Shown here piece by piece: positions 18,271 to 26,683 of a DNA stretch of 64,000 nucleotides (its first letter is position 1; every line of letters begins with the position of its first letter). The translations under genes were made by a program, and so were the position numbers. Under the pieces are notes generated by a model. It did not search any database. It worked only from the letters and a program-made list of their open reading frames with translations, and was not told where the DNA came from. This DNA is from Pseudomonas poae (lineage in GTDB: Bacteria; Pseudomonadota; Gammaproteobacteria; Pseudomonadales; Pseudomonadaceae), in contig CP110972.1 of assembly GCA_028869255.1 (NCBI GenBank), forward strand, positions 1,679,001 to 1,743,000, given 5' to 3'.

Positions 18271-19949
18271 GGTCGCATCTCCTGCGCAGTCGCCTTGGCT
18301 TCAGGGCTGGGCACCGGGCGCGTGGCCATAACGGCCATCACGTAGCTCTCCGGGTTGTTCAGGCTCTTGGCGGTGGCCAGGGTGTAGCGCATCAGCGGCT
18401 CGGCCTTGAAGGTCAGGGCGATGCTCAGGCCCAGCAGGAAGAAGATCGGCACGCACTCGTAGCGGCGCAGCAGCGGCGATGGGCGTTCTTCCGGGGTCCA
18501 GAAACGCTGGATGCCGAGGCGGGCGAAGGCGATCAGCGAGGCCAGGCCAGACAGGATCAGCAGCGCCACCAGGCCCCAGGCTGCCGGGCGGATCGGCTCA
18601 TCGACAGGATTGCCCAGGCCCAGCGGATTGACCAGCGCGCTCAGCAAGCTGAGTTTGCCGATAAACCCGGACAGCGGCGGCATGCCGATGATCAGCAGGG
18701 CGCAGGCGACAAAGCTCAAGCCCAGGAACGCCATGGTCCATGGGATCACCTGACCGACTACGGCTTTCTGCTCATCGTCCAGGTTGACGCCGGGGCGTGG
18801 ATGCAGCGACTCCATGGCCTTGGGCAGCGCATCGATTTCTTCATCCAGTGGCAGGTCATTGGCCGAGCGCGAACGTTCGATCAATTCCGCCAGGAGGAAC
18901 AGCGCGCTTAACGCCAGTGTGGAACTGACCAGATAGAACAAAGCGCCCGCCGTCAGGCTTGGCTGGGCAAAGCCCACGGCCGATAGCAGAATCCCGGCCG
19001 AAACCAGGATGCTCAAACTCGCCATGCGCTCCAGGCGCTGCGCCGCCACCATCGCCAGTGCCGCGCAGATGATCGTCGCCATGCCGCCGTACACCAGCCA
19101 ATCGCCGCCAAACAGCGCCGAGGCACCGGCCTGGCCGGAGAACAGCAGGGTCCACAGGCGCAGCACGGTGTACACGCCGACCTTGGTCATGATCGCAAAC
19201 ATCGCGGCCACCGGCGCGCTCGCCGAGGAGTAGGCGGGCGCCAGCCAGAAATTCAGCGGCCACATGCCCGCCTTGGCCAGGAATGCCGTGGCCAGGATCG
19301 CCGCACCGGCGTGCAGCAGGCCGCGATCAGCCTCCGGCACCAGCGGGATTTTCAGCGCCAGGTCGGCGAAATTCAGCGTGCCGGTGACGCCGTAGATCAT
19401 CGCCGCGCCGATCAGGAACAACGACGACGCCAGCAGGTTGATCGCGATGTAATGCAGCCCCGACGACACCCGCGCACGGCCTGAGCCGTGCAGCATCAAG
19501 CCGTAGGACGCCGCCAGCAGCACCTCGAAGAACACGAACAGGTTGAACAGGTCGGCGGTGAGAAATGCGCCGTACAGGCCCATCATCTGGATCTGGAACA
19601 ACGCGTGGAAGCTGGTGCCGGCGCGGTCCCAGCGGGCCATGGCGAACAGCAACGCACTGACGCCGATGATCCCGGTGAGCACCAGCATCAACGCCGACAG
19701 TTGGTCCACCACCAGCACAATGCCGAACGGCACCTGCCAGTTGCCCGGCAGGTAGACGCCGATGGAGCCGGGGCCGCCTTTTTGCGTCCAGTACAACAGC
19801 AGGATCGCGATACCCAGGCCGACGACGCTGGAGAACAGATTGATTTTGGCTTTCAGCGGGCGGCGTTTTTCGCCGAGCATCAGCATCAGCGCGGCGGTCA
19901 GCAACGGCAGCAGGATCGGCGCGACGATCAGTTGATTCATCCACGTCAT
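18267..19949 (-). CDS. phaD: Monovalent cation/proton antiporter subunit D (PhaD/MrpD)
   Basis: A 560-aa membrane protein homologous to the NuoL/M/N antiporter-like subunits, with about 14 membrane segments. The proton-antiporter core includes LFNLFVFFEVLLAASYGLML, with the conserved membrane glutamate, and AKAGMWPLNFWLAPAYSSAS, with the conserved lysine. It has a hydrophilic insert near residues 355-385 and a C-terminal extension after the last helix. It overlaps phaC and phaE by four bases each. Together with subunit A it forms the proton and cation pathway. Confidence 0.93.
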   Translation of the reverse strand: MTWMNQLIVAPILLPLLTAALMLMLGEKRRPLKAKINLFSSVVGLGIAILLLYWTQKGGPGSIGVYLPGNWQVPFGIVLVVDQLSALMLVLTGIIGVSALLFAMARWDRAGTSFHALFQIQMMGLYGAFLTADLFNLFVFFEVLLAASYGLMLHGSGRARVSSGLHYIAINLLASSLFLIGAAMIYGVTGTLNFADLALKIPLVPEADRGLLHAGAAILATAFLAKAGMWPLNFWLAPAYSSASAPVAAMFAIMTKVGVYTVLRLWTLLFSGQAGASALFGGDWLVYGGMATIICAALAMVAAQRLERMASLSILVSAGILLSAVGFAQPSLTAGALFYLVSSTLALSALFLLAELIERSRSANDLPLDEEIDALPKAMESLHPRPGVNLDDEQKAVVGQVIPWTMAFLGLSFVACALLIIGMPPLSGFIGKLSLLSALVNPLGLGNPVDEPIRPAAWGLVALLILSGLASLIAFARLGIQRFWTPEERPSPLLRRYECVPIFFLLGLSIALTFKAEPLMRYTLATAKSLNNPESYVMAVMATRPVPSPEAKATAQEMRP

Positions 19950-20290
19950 TCCTTGGGCTCCCGGCCGTCTACATGGTCAGTGCCGGTCAGGCCCCGGGAG
20001 GCCAGCAGAACGATCAGGAACAACGCGGTCATGGCGAAGCTGATCACGATAGCCGTGAGCACCAGCGCCTGGGGCAGCGGGTCGGTGTAGTTGAGCAGGT
20101 CTTGCGGCACGCCGTCCTTGATGATCGGCTCCTTGCCGATAAACAGGCTGCCCATACTGAAAATGAACAGGTTGACCCCGTACGACAACAGGCACAGGCC
20201 CATCACCACCTGGAACGTCCGTGGGCGCAGGATCAACCAGACGCCGGAGGCCGCCAGGACCCCAATGGCAATTGCGATGACTTCTTCCAT
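19946..20290 (-). CDS. phaC: Monovalent cation/proton antiporter subunit C (PhaC/MrpC)
   Basis: A 114-aa membrane subunit related to NuoK, with three membrane segments. The conserved VMGLCLLSYGVNLFIFSMG and DPLPQALVLTAIVISFAMTA regions identify MrpC. Its start codon overlaps the stop of the fused AB subunit by one base and its end overlaps phaD by four. Nothing unusual is seen. Confidence 0.92.
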   Translation of the reverse strand: MEEVIAIAIGVLAASGVWLILRPRTFQVVMGLCLLSYGVNLFIFSMGSLFIGKEPIIKDGVPQDLLNYTDPLPQALVLTAIVISFAMTALFLIVLLASRGLTGTDHVDGREPKE

Positions 20291-23211
20291 CAGGCGGCTC
20301 CTTCCGTTGCGGCAACCACTTTGGCCTGGTTGCTCGGTTTATGGGCCCGCACGGACTGGTGGCCGAGGGCGGTGAGCATCAGCAGGGTCGAACCGACGAC
20401 CATGGCGTACACGCCGACGTCGAAGAACAACGCGCTGGCGATGTGGATATCGCCCAGCAGCGGCAGGCGCAAATGCCAGGTATGCGTGGTGAGGAACGGG
20501 TACCCGGCAAACAAGGCGCCGAGCCCGGTCAACGTCGCCGAGAACAGCCCGAAGCCCATCCAGCGCATCGGCCGCAGGCTCATCTGGGCCTCGACCCACT
20601 GGGTGCCCGCCACCATGTATTGCAGGATAAACGCCACCGACATCACCAGCCCGGCGACAAACCCGCCGCCCGGTTGATTGTGGCCGCGCATGAACAGGTA
20701 GAACGACACCACCAGCGCAATCGGCAGCAGCAGGCGTACCAGCACTGCCGGCACCATCATAAAGCCGAGGGCGGTATCGCTGGCCTGGCGCGGGTTGACC
20801 AGGTCGGTGGCCACGTCCGGCGCGAGCTGGCGCTGTTGCGCGGGCAGTTGCATGCTTTCCTTGGACGGGCGGAAGCGCCGTAGCAGGGCGTAAACCGTCA
20901 GCGCCACGGCGCCCAGCACGGTGATTTCGCCGAGGGTGTCGAAGCCACGGAAGTCCACCAGCATCACGTTCACCACATTGCTGCCGCCGCCTTCGGGCAA
21001 GGCACGGCTGAGGTAGAACGAGGAGATATCGTTGGGCGTCTGGCGGGTCAGCATCGCGTAGGACAGCAGCGCCATGCCGCCGCCCACCACGGTGGACAAC
21101 AGGAAGTCACGCAGGCGTCGAATGCGTGCCTTGCGCAGCGAACTCGGCAGTGGCGAGACTTCTTCGATCCGCCGTGGCAGCCAGCGCAGGCCCAGCAGGA
21201 TCAGCACGGTGGTCACTACTTCCACCACCAGTTGTGTGAGTGCCAGGTCCGGCGCCGAAAACCATACAAAGGTGATGCAGGTCATCAGGCCGCACACGCT
21301 GACCATGGTCAGGGCCGCCAGCCGGTGGTACTTGGCCTGCCAGGCGGCGCCGAGGGCACAGGCAATCGCCAGCAGCCACAGGGTGACGAACACGATGGAA
21401 CCCGGGATTTTCGGGCGGTCGCCCCAACTGAGGCCGCTGTTGAGCATCGGGATCAAACCGGCGATGACCGCCGCCAGCACCAGCAGGAACAGTTGGGTCT
21501 GCAGGCGTTTGGTGCTGATGCGTTTTTCGATCTTGCGCACGCCACGCATCATCACCACCAGGCTGCGTTCGAAACCGCGCTTGCCGTTGAAGTAGCTGAT
21601 GACCGGCGGGTACTTGAAGCGGCCGCGCTTGAGTTGCTTGCGCAGCAACAGGTACAGCACCACACCGCCGGACATGGCCACCAGGCTCATGATCATCGGC
21701 GCGTTCCAGCCGTGCCAGATCGCCAGGCTGTACTCGGGCAGCACCCCGCCCACCACCGGCAGCGCGGCGGCGGCGAGGATCGAGCCGACCACCTGGGCCG
21801 GGAGGATGCCCACCAGCAGGCAGGTGAACACCAGCAACTCGACCGGCGCACGCATCCAGCGCGGGGGTTCATGGGGCGTATGGGGCAGGTTGGTGGCGGG
21901 CGGGCCGAAGAACACATCCACGGTAAAGCGCAGGGCGTAGGCCACGCTGAACGTACCGGCGATGGTCGCGATCATCGGCAGGGCGATTTCCACCCATTGG
22001 GTCGACGAGATAAACACGGTTTCGGCGAAGAACATCTCTTTGGACAGGAAGCCGTTGAGCAACGGCACCCCGGCCATCGAGGCGCTGGCCACCATTGCCA
22101 ACGTCGCGGTAAAGGGGATCAGCCGCACCAACCCACTGAGCTTGCGGATATCGCGCGTGCCGCTTTCGTGGTCGATGATGCCTGCCGCCATGAACAGCGA
22201 AGCCTTGAAGGTGGCATGGTTGAGGATATGGAACACTGCCGCGACCGCAGCCAGCGGGCTGTTGAGGCCCAGCAGCAGGGTGATCAGCCCGAGGTGGCTG
22301 ATGGTGGAATAGGCCAGCAGGCCCTTGAGATCATTCTGGAACATGGCGCAATACGCGCCGAGGAGGAGGGTAAGGGCGCCGGCACCGCCGACGATCCAGA
22401 ACCATTCTTCGCTGCCGGACAGCGACGGCCACAGGCGGGCCAGCAGGAACACCCCGGCCTTCACCATCGTTGCCGAATGCAGATAGGCCGAAACCGGCGT
22501 CGGTGCCGCCATCGCGTGGGGCAGCCAGAAGTGGAAGGGGAACTGCGCGCTTTTGCTCAGGGCGCCGATCAGCACCAGGGCGAGCATGACCGGGTACAGC
22601 GAATGCGCACGAATCTGCTCGCCCGCCGCCAGCACCTGGTCCAGGTCATAGCTGCCGACGATATGCCCCAGCAGCATCACGCCCGCCAGCAGGCACAAGC
22701 CGCCGGCACCGGTGACCATCAACGCCATATACGCGCCACGCCGTGCGTCGGCGCGGTGGTGCCAATAACCGATCAGCAGGAATGAGAACAGGCTGGTCAG
22801 TTCCCAGAAGAACACGATCTGGATCAGGTTGCCGGAGATTACCAGGCCGAGCATGGCGCCCATAAAGGCCAGGAAAAACGCGAAGAAACGCGGCACCGGG
22901 TCGTCCGGCGACATGTAGTAGCGCGCATACAGCGACACCAGCGTGCCAATGCCGAGCACCAGCATCGAGAACAGCCAGGCAAACCCGTCCATGCGCAACA
23001 CGAAGTTCAGCCCGAGGCTGGGCAACCACATGAATTCTTCGCGGATCACGCCACCGTGGGCGATCTGGGGGTAGAGCAGCGCGACTTGAAGGGTGCCGAC
23101 CAGGGCCACAAGGCCAGCCAGCAGGGATTCGGTGTTACGTGCATTGTGCGGCAGCAAGGCCGCCAGACAGCTGCCGATAAAAGGCAGAAGCAGTAGAACT
23201 ATCAGGGACAT
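20290..23211 (-). CDS. phaAB: Monovalent cation/proton antiporter fused subunit A/B (PhaAB/MrpAB)
   Basis: A 973-aa membrane protein that is the first and largest subunit of the antiporter. The N-terminal 500 residues form a NuoL-like domain, with FFWELTSLFSFLLIGYWHHR and SAQFPFHFWLPHAMAAPTPV carrying the conserved glutamate and lysine. The middle part matches the MrpA C-terminal and MbhD-like regions (VWFSAPDLALTQLVVEVVTT). The last 150 residues (MRGHNQPGGGFVAGLVMSVA) are the MrpB domain. The A-B fusion and six-gene order mark a group-2 Mrp system, as in Pseudomonas and rhizobial pha clusters. It serves sodium or potassium tolerance and pH homeostasis. A nested inverted repeat lies 56 bases upstream of the start. 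Confidence 0.94.
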   Translation of the reverse strand: MSLIVLLLLPFIGSCLAALLPHNARNTESLLAGLVALVGTLQVALLYPQIAHGGVIREEFMWLPSLGLNFVLRMDGFAWLFSMLVLGIGTLVSLYARYYMSPDDPVPRFFAFFLAFMGAMLGLVISGNLIQIVFFWELTSLFSFLLIGYWHHRADARRGAYMALMVTGAGGLCLLAGVMLLGHIVGSYDLDQVLAAGEQIRAHSLYPVMLALVLIGALSKSAQFPFHFWLPHAMAAPTPVSAYLHSATMVKAGVFLLARLWPSLSGSEEWFWIVGGAGALTLLLGAYCAMFQNDLKGLLAYSTISHLGLITLLLGLNSPLAAVAAVFHILNHATFKASLFMAAGIIDHESGTRDIRKLSGLVRLIPFTATLAMVASASMAGVPLLNGFLSKEMFFAETVFISSTQWVEIALPMIATIAGTFSVAYALRFTVDVFFGPPATNLPHTPHEPPRWMRAPVELLVFTCLLVGILPAQVVGSILAAAALPVVGGVLPEYSLAIWHGWNAPMIMSLVAMSGGVVLYLLLRKQLKRGRFKYPPVISYFNGKRGFERSLVVMMRGVRKIEKRISTKRLQTQLFLLVLAAVIAGLIPMLNSGLSWGDRPKIPGSIVFVTLWLLAIACALGAAWQAKYHRLAALTMVSVCGLMTCITFVWFSAPDLALTQLVVEVVTTVLILLGLRWLPRRIEEVSPLPSSLRKARIRRLRDFLLSTVVGGGMALLSYAMLTRQTPNDISSFYLSRALPEGGGSNVVNVMLVDFRGFDTLGEITVLGAVALTVYALLRRFRPSKESMQLPAQQRQLAPDVATDLVNPRQASDTALGFMMVPAVLVRLLLPIALVVSFYLFMRGHNQPGGGFVAGLVMSVAFILQYMVAGTQWVEAQMSLRPMRWMGFGLFSATLTGLGALFAGYPFLTTHTWHLRLPLLGDIHIASALFFDVGVYAMVVGSTLLMLTALGHQSVRAHKPSNQAKVVAATEGAA

Positions 23212-23266
23212 AGGCTTCTAATCTGCGGGAGTTTGGGATGCATCATACGTGCCGCTTTCTCGATCA

Positions 23267-23321
23267 CCAAACGGCAACATGTGGCAGGATCCTACAAAGT
23301 AGGACGAACCCCCCCGTTTGG
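23267..23321. promoter_or_regulatory. Nested inverted repeat upstream of the pha operon
   Basis: Outer arms CCAAACGG (23267-23274) and CCGTTTGG (23314-23321) enclose an almost concentric inner dyad TCCTAC-AAA-GTAGGA (23290-23304). The element sits 56-110 bases before the phaAB start codon. It could be an operator or a structured leader; no regulator for it is in the window. Confidence 0.45.
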
Positions 23322-23349
23322 CATTGTTTCACTGAGCAACACCGCTCCC

Positions 23350-23376
23350 TGTGGGAGCCGGGCTTGCCCGCGATGG
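23350..23376. repeat. Single REP sequence
   Basis: A single REP half, TGTGGGAGCCGGGCTTGCCC followed by GCGATGG, without an inverted partner. It lies between the divergent promoter side of pha and the end of the EamA gene, and is the same subtype as the right arm of the element at 6808. Confidence 0.75.
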
Positions 23377-23407
23377 CAATCTGACAGCCACCGCAAGCGT
23401 TCGGACA

Positions 23408-24337
23408 TTATCCCTGCTGTTCCTGTTCCCTCTCATCACGCAATTCGATTGCCTTCTGCCCCTTTGTCTTCATCTCACTGACAACCACTGCCACTACAAT
23501 CAACACCGCTCCCAGCATCGCAATCGGTGGAAAGCGCTCCCCGGCAATCCGCCCGACCACACCGGCCCACACCGGCTCACCGGCATAAATCAGCGTGGCC
23601 CGGGTTGGCGAAACACTCTGCTGCGCCCAGTTCATCGCCACCTGGATCACCGCGCTGGTCAAGCCCAGGCCCACCGCGCTGAACAGCAGCAACCATGAAA
23701 AGCCCGGCAGCGCCTCGCCCATCGGCACCACCATCAGGAACGACAACAACGACGCCGTGGCCAATTGCACCACGGTCACCCGGCGCACATCGACCTGCCC
23801 GGCAAACGCGCTGATCAGGATAATCTCCGCCGCAATCGCTACCGCGCCGATCAGCGTGGCTATTTCACCCGGGCTGAAATTCAACGTAGCCCCCGCAGGG
23901 CCGGTCAACAGCATCAAACCGGCAAATGCCAGCATGATGCCGATGCTCGGCATCAGCCCGGGGCGGCGGCCCAGCACCAGCCACTGCAGCAACGGCACGA
24001 ATGGCACATAGAGCGCGGTGATAAACGCCGACTGGCTGCTCAGGATGGTTTGCAGGCCAATGGTCTGCAAACCATAGCCAAACATGATCGCCACACCGAT
24101 AAACACCCCGGCCTTCAGTTCAAACAGCGTCAGGTCGCGCAGCGTGCGCAACGAAAAGAAACCGACCACAATGGCCGCTGCCGCAAAGCGCAGGCCCACG
24201 AAAAACATCGGCCCGCTGACGGTCATCGCGTGTTGCACCAGCAAAAAAGTGCCGCCCCAGATCATGGTGATCACCACCAGGATGCATTCGGCTTTGCTGA
24301 AACGGTTAAAACGTGGGGAAGCGTTCGGGGTTGTCAT
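23408..24337 (-). CDS. EamA/DMT-family transporter
   Basis: A 309-aa inner-membrane protein of the drug/metabolite transporter superfamily with about ten membrane segments made of two EamA repeats (roughly residues 18-150 and 160-295). Typical phrases are MIWGGTFLLVQHAM at the start of repeat one and NWAQQSVSPTRATLIYAGEP in repeat two. Such proteins usually export amino acids or related metabolites. The ATG at 24337 gives the canonical N-terminus; the frame is open further upstream but would run into the divergent regulator. The substrate is not known. The adjacent XRE-cupin regulator, read divergently from the 80-base gap, probably controls it. Confidence 0.9.
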   Translation of the reverse strand: MTTPNASPRFNRFSKAECILVVITMIWGGTFLLVQHAMTVSGPMFFVGLRFAAAAIVVGFFSLRTLRDLTLFELKAGVFIGVAIMFGYGLQTIGLQTILSSQSAFITALYVPFVPLLQWLVLGRRPGLMPSIGIMLAFAGLMLLTGPAGATLNFSPGEIATLIGAVAIAAEIILISAFAGQVDVRRVTVVQLATASLLSFLMVVPMGEALPGFSWLLLFSAVGLGLTSAVIQVAMNWAQQSVSPTRATLIYAGEPVWAGVVGRIAGERFPPIAMLGAVLIVVAVVVSEMKTKGQKAIELRDEREQEQQG

Positions 24338-24392
24338 GGCGGCTCGGTCTTGCAAGGGAAGGGCGCGGATCGCACAATGCGCCGCACGCTGG

Positions 24393-24404
24393 GCAGTATA
24401 CTGC
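24393..24404. promoter_or_regulatory. Palindromic operator candidate between EamA gene and XRE regulator
   Basis: A perfect 12-bp palindrome GCAGTATACTGC lies in the 80-bp gap between the divergent genes, 13 bases before the regulator start. Its TATACT can also act as a -10 box on either strand, so a bound regulator would block both promoters. Confidence 0.45.
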
Positions 24405-24417
24405 GCACACCTATCAT

Positions 24418-24993
24418 ATGAGCAATATAGTGCACAAAGAAAATCCACAACGGGCTTCGGTCTTGCAACATGTCAGCCAGAATGTGCGTCGTCTGCGGCA
24501 TGCTGCCGACTTGAGCCAGACCGCACTATCGGAAAAGTCCGGGGTCAGCCGGCGCATGCTGGTGGCGATTGAGGCCGGTGAGAAAAACGTCAGCCTGTCC
24601 ACCCTCGACCGCGTGGCCGAAGCGCTGGACGTGGCGTTCAGCGACCTGATCCAGGCCCCGGATGCGCCCGACCACAGCCGCATCAACGAGTTGGCCTGGG
24701 CCGGTGATATCCCCGGCAGCAAAGCCGTATTGCTGGCCAAGGCCACCGCGCGCCGCGAGGTGGAGCTGTGGGAGATGCGCCTGGAACCCGCCGATCGCTA
24801 CAGCCCCGAGCCCGACCCGGAAGGCTGGAGCGTGCAGCTGTTTGTGTTCGAGGGCTGCCTCACGTTGCGGGTGGGAGATGAAGATAAGCTCGTCAGCGCC
24901 GGCGAGTTCTATATGTTTGCCAGCGGTCAGGCCCACGCCTACCGTAACGACGGCGAGGTGGCGGTGCGCTTTGTGCGCAACGTGGTGATCTAA
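24418..24993 (+). CDS. XRE-family regulator with C-terminal cupin sensor domain
   Basis: A 191-aa protein. Residues about 15-75 are a helix-turn-helix of the lambda-repressor type (QNVRRLRHAADLSQTALSEK, then SGVSRRMLVAIEAGEKNVSL). The C-terminal half is a cupin barrel (ELWEMRLEPADRYSPEPDPE, then GEFYMFASGQAHAYRN), which probably binds a small effector. Regulators of this layout commonly repress a neighbouring EamA-type exporter, here read divergently. The ATG at 24418 is chosen as the first codon of the HTH protein; the upstream extension would cross the EamA start region. Confidence 0.88.
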   Translation: MSNIVHKENPQRASVLQHVSQNVRRLRHAADLSQTALSEKSGVSRRMLVAIEAGEKNVSLSTLDRVAEALDVAFSDLIQAPDAPDHSRINELAWAGDIPGSKAVLLAKATARREVELWEMRLEPADRYSPEPDPEGWSVQLFVFEGCLTLRVGDEDKLVSAGEFYMFASGQAHAYRNDGEVAVRFVRNVVI

Positions 24994-25094
24994 CTGTTTG
25001 CCAGGCAACAGTGGATGCACACTTTGCTGGTTTAAGCCGCGGCCCAGCCTCGTAAATCAACAGCAAAGCCCTGATTTTATTGACGATTAAATTC

Positions 25095-25110
25095 AGGCAC
25101 GACTCCTGCA
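25095..25110 (+). promoter_or_regulatory. Sigma-54 type (-24/-12) promoter before the SfnB-like gene
   Basis: The sequence AGGCACGACTCCTGCA has the invariant GG (25096-25097) and GC (25108-25109) exactly ten bases apart, with a good GGCACG-N5-TGCA context, 38 bases before the start codon. In P. putida, dimethyl-sulfone (sfn) genes depend on sigma-54 and the activator SfnR, which fits. No activator gene is in the window. Confidence 0.55.
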
Positions 25111-25147
25111 ATCACTCCAGTATCCCCTCGGAGCCTGGAGTCGGCCC

Positions 25148-26344
25148 ATGTCAGCCCACCCTCAACACCCTGCCCATATCATCCGCTCGGACGCGGAAGC
25201 CATCGAGGTCGCTACCCGCCTGGCCGCACGCTTTGCGGTCGACGCCAGCGTGCGCGACCGCGAGCGGCGCCTGCCGGTAGAGGAACTCGAGGAGTTTTCC
25301 GCCAGTGGCCTGTGGGGCATCACCATTCCCAAGGCTTACGGTGGCGCCGAGGTGTCCTATGCGACGGTGGCTGAGGTGATCAAGTTGATCTCCGCCGCTG
25401 ACCCGTCCCTGGGGCAAATCCCGCAAAACCACCTCGGCGTAGTGGACATCCTCCTGCAAACCGCCAGCGAGGAACAAAAGCTCCATTACTTCGGCAAAGT
25501 CCTGGCGGGTTACCGTTTTGGCAATGCCTTCTCCGAAGCCAAGAGCAAAAACGCCGGCACCTTTGATACCCAGATCCGCTTCCATGGCGACACCGCGCAA
25601 ATCAACGGCGAGAAGTTCTACTGCACCGGCGCACTGTTCGCCCATCTGGTGCCCACGGTTGGCAATAACGAACACGGCCAGGCGTTTATTGCCTTTGTCG
25701 AACGCGATGCGCCAGGCCTGACGGTAGTCGACAGCTGGGACGGCTTCGGCCAGCGCACCACCGCCAGCGGCGGGGTGACCCTCGACGGTGTGAGCGTGCC
25801 GCTGACTGCAGTGATCCCCGCCCACCTGGCGTTCGACCAACCCACCGCCAATGGCCCGATTTCGCAAATTATCCAGGCCGCCGTGGACACCGGCATCGCC
25901 CTCGGCGCGCTGGAGCAGGCGAAGGTGTATGCGCGACAGGCGCGCCCGTGGATCGACAGCCAGCAGGATCACGGCTGGCAAGACCCATTCACCATCGCTG
26001 CCATCGGCGACCTGGAGTGGCGCGTGCACGGCACCGAAGCGATTCTCGCCAAGGCAGGCAAGGCCGTCGATCTGGCCCTCGCCGAACCGAGTGAAGACAC
26101 GGTCGCCCGCGCCTCGCTGGTGGTCGCCCAGGCCAAAGTGCTGTCGGCGGAAACCGCCTTGCTCGCCAGCAGCAAGCTCTTCGAACTGGCCGGCACCCGC
26201 TCGGTCACCGGCAAGCACAACCTCGACCGCTTCTGGCGTAACGCCCGCACCCACACCCTGCACGACCCGGCCCGCTGGAAATACCATCTGATCGGCAACT
26301 TCGTGCTCAACGGCGTGAAGCCTGCGCGCCACGCCTGGAACTGA
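25148..26344 (+). CDS. SfnB-family sulfur acquisition oxidoreductase (acyl-CoA dehydrogenase fold)
   Basis: A 398-aa flavoprotein of the acyl-CoA dehydrogenase superfamily, in the branch (SfnB, DszC) that oxidises sulfur or nitrogen compounds with reduced flavin and oxygen rather than dehydrogenating acyl-CoA. Visible parts are the N-terminal helical domain (ERRLPVEELEEFSASGLWGI), the middle beta domain (FGNAFSEAKSKNAGTFDT and FYCTGALFAHLVPTVG) and the C-terminal helical domain ending FWRNARTHTLHDPARWKYHL, typical of the SfnB/DszC group. The ATG at 25148 has GGAG seven bases upstream. It heads a run of plus-strand genes preceded by a sigma-54-like promoter. The substrate is unknown; an organosulfur compound is the best guess. 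Confidence 0.85.
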   Translation: MSAHPQHPAHIIRSDAEAIEVATRLAARFAVDASVRDRERRLPVEELEEFSASGLWGITIPKAYGGAEVSYATVAEVIKLISAADPSLGQIPQNHLGVVDILLQTASEEQKLHYFGKVLAGYRFGNAFSEAKSKNAGTFDTQIRFHGDTAQINGEKFYCTGALFAHLVPTVGNNEHGQAFIAFVERDAPGLTVVDSWDGFGQRTTASGGVTLDGVSVPLTAVIPAHLAFDQPTANGPISQIIQAAVDTGIALGALEQAKVYARQARPWIDSQQDHGWQDPFTIAAIGDLEWRVHGTEAILAKAGKAVDLALAEPSEDTVARASLVVAQAKVLSAETALLASSKLFELAGTRSVTGKHNLDRFWRNARTHTLHDPARWKYHLIGNFVLNGVKPARHAWN

Positions 26345-26356
26345 GGAGACTTGACC

Positions 26357-26683
26357 ATGACCGCCCTGAATCAAGCCCGCCAATTGCTGGAAAGCACCCG
26401 ACGGCATGTCGCGCAAAGCGATGACCCCTATGTGATCAGCCGCTTCGGCGACTGGCAGATTCGCGTCGATGTGGCCGCCGCCTTGCTGGAACGCGCCGAC
26501 ACCCACCCAAGCCCTGTGGCGATCACCGAAGCGCAGATTGCCGCCGCCGAAGCCCTGCTATTTGCGAGCAATACCGAATTTGAACTCACCGGCCAACGCA
26601 CCCCATTGCCGCCGACGCTCGATGACCCGCTGCGCTGGAAATACCAGGTTGTCGGCAATTACCACCTCAACGGAGTGCTTTGA
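26357..26683 (+). CDS. 108-aa protein related to the C-terminus of the SfnB-like monooxygenase
   Basis: A small protein with a helical segment (ISRFGDWQIRVDVAAALLER) and an end RWKYQVVGNYHLNGVL that closely matches the C-terminal end RWKYHLIGNFVLNGVK of the preceding SfnB-like enzyme. It therefore looks like a free-standing piece of the acyl-CoA dehydrogenase C-terminal domain, perhaps a partner subunit or a duplication remnant. It seems translated: GAGGAG lies seven bases before the ATG, and its stop overlaps the start of the next gene (TGATG). I do not know its function. Confidence 0.75.
   Translation: MTALNQARQLLESTRRHVAQSDDPYVISRFGDWQIRVDVAAALLERADTHPSPVAITEAQIAAAEALLFASNTEFELTGQRTPLPPTLDDPLRWKYQVVGNYHLNGVL

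Noticed and set aside
21232..22785. A 517-codon open frame on the plus strand opposite phaAB
   Set aside because: It is antisense to a clear MrpAB gene, is rich in H, Q, R and G, and has no domain or ribosome site.
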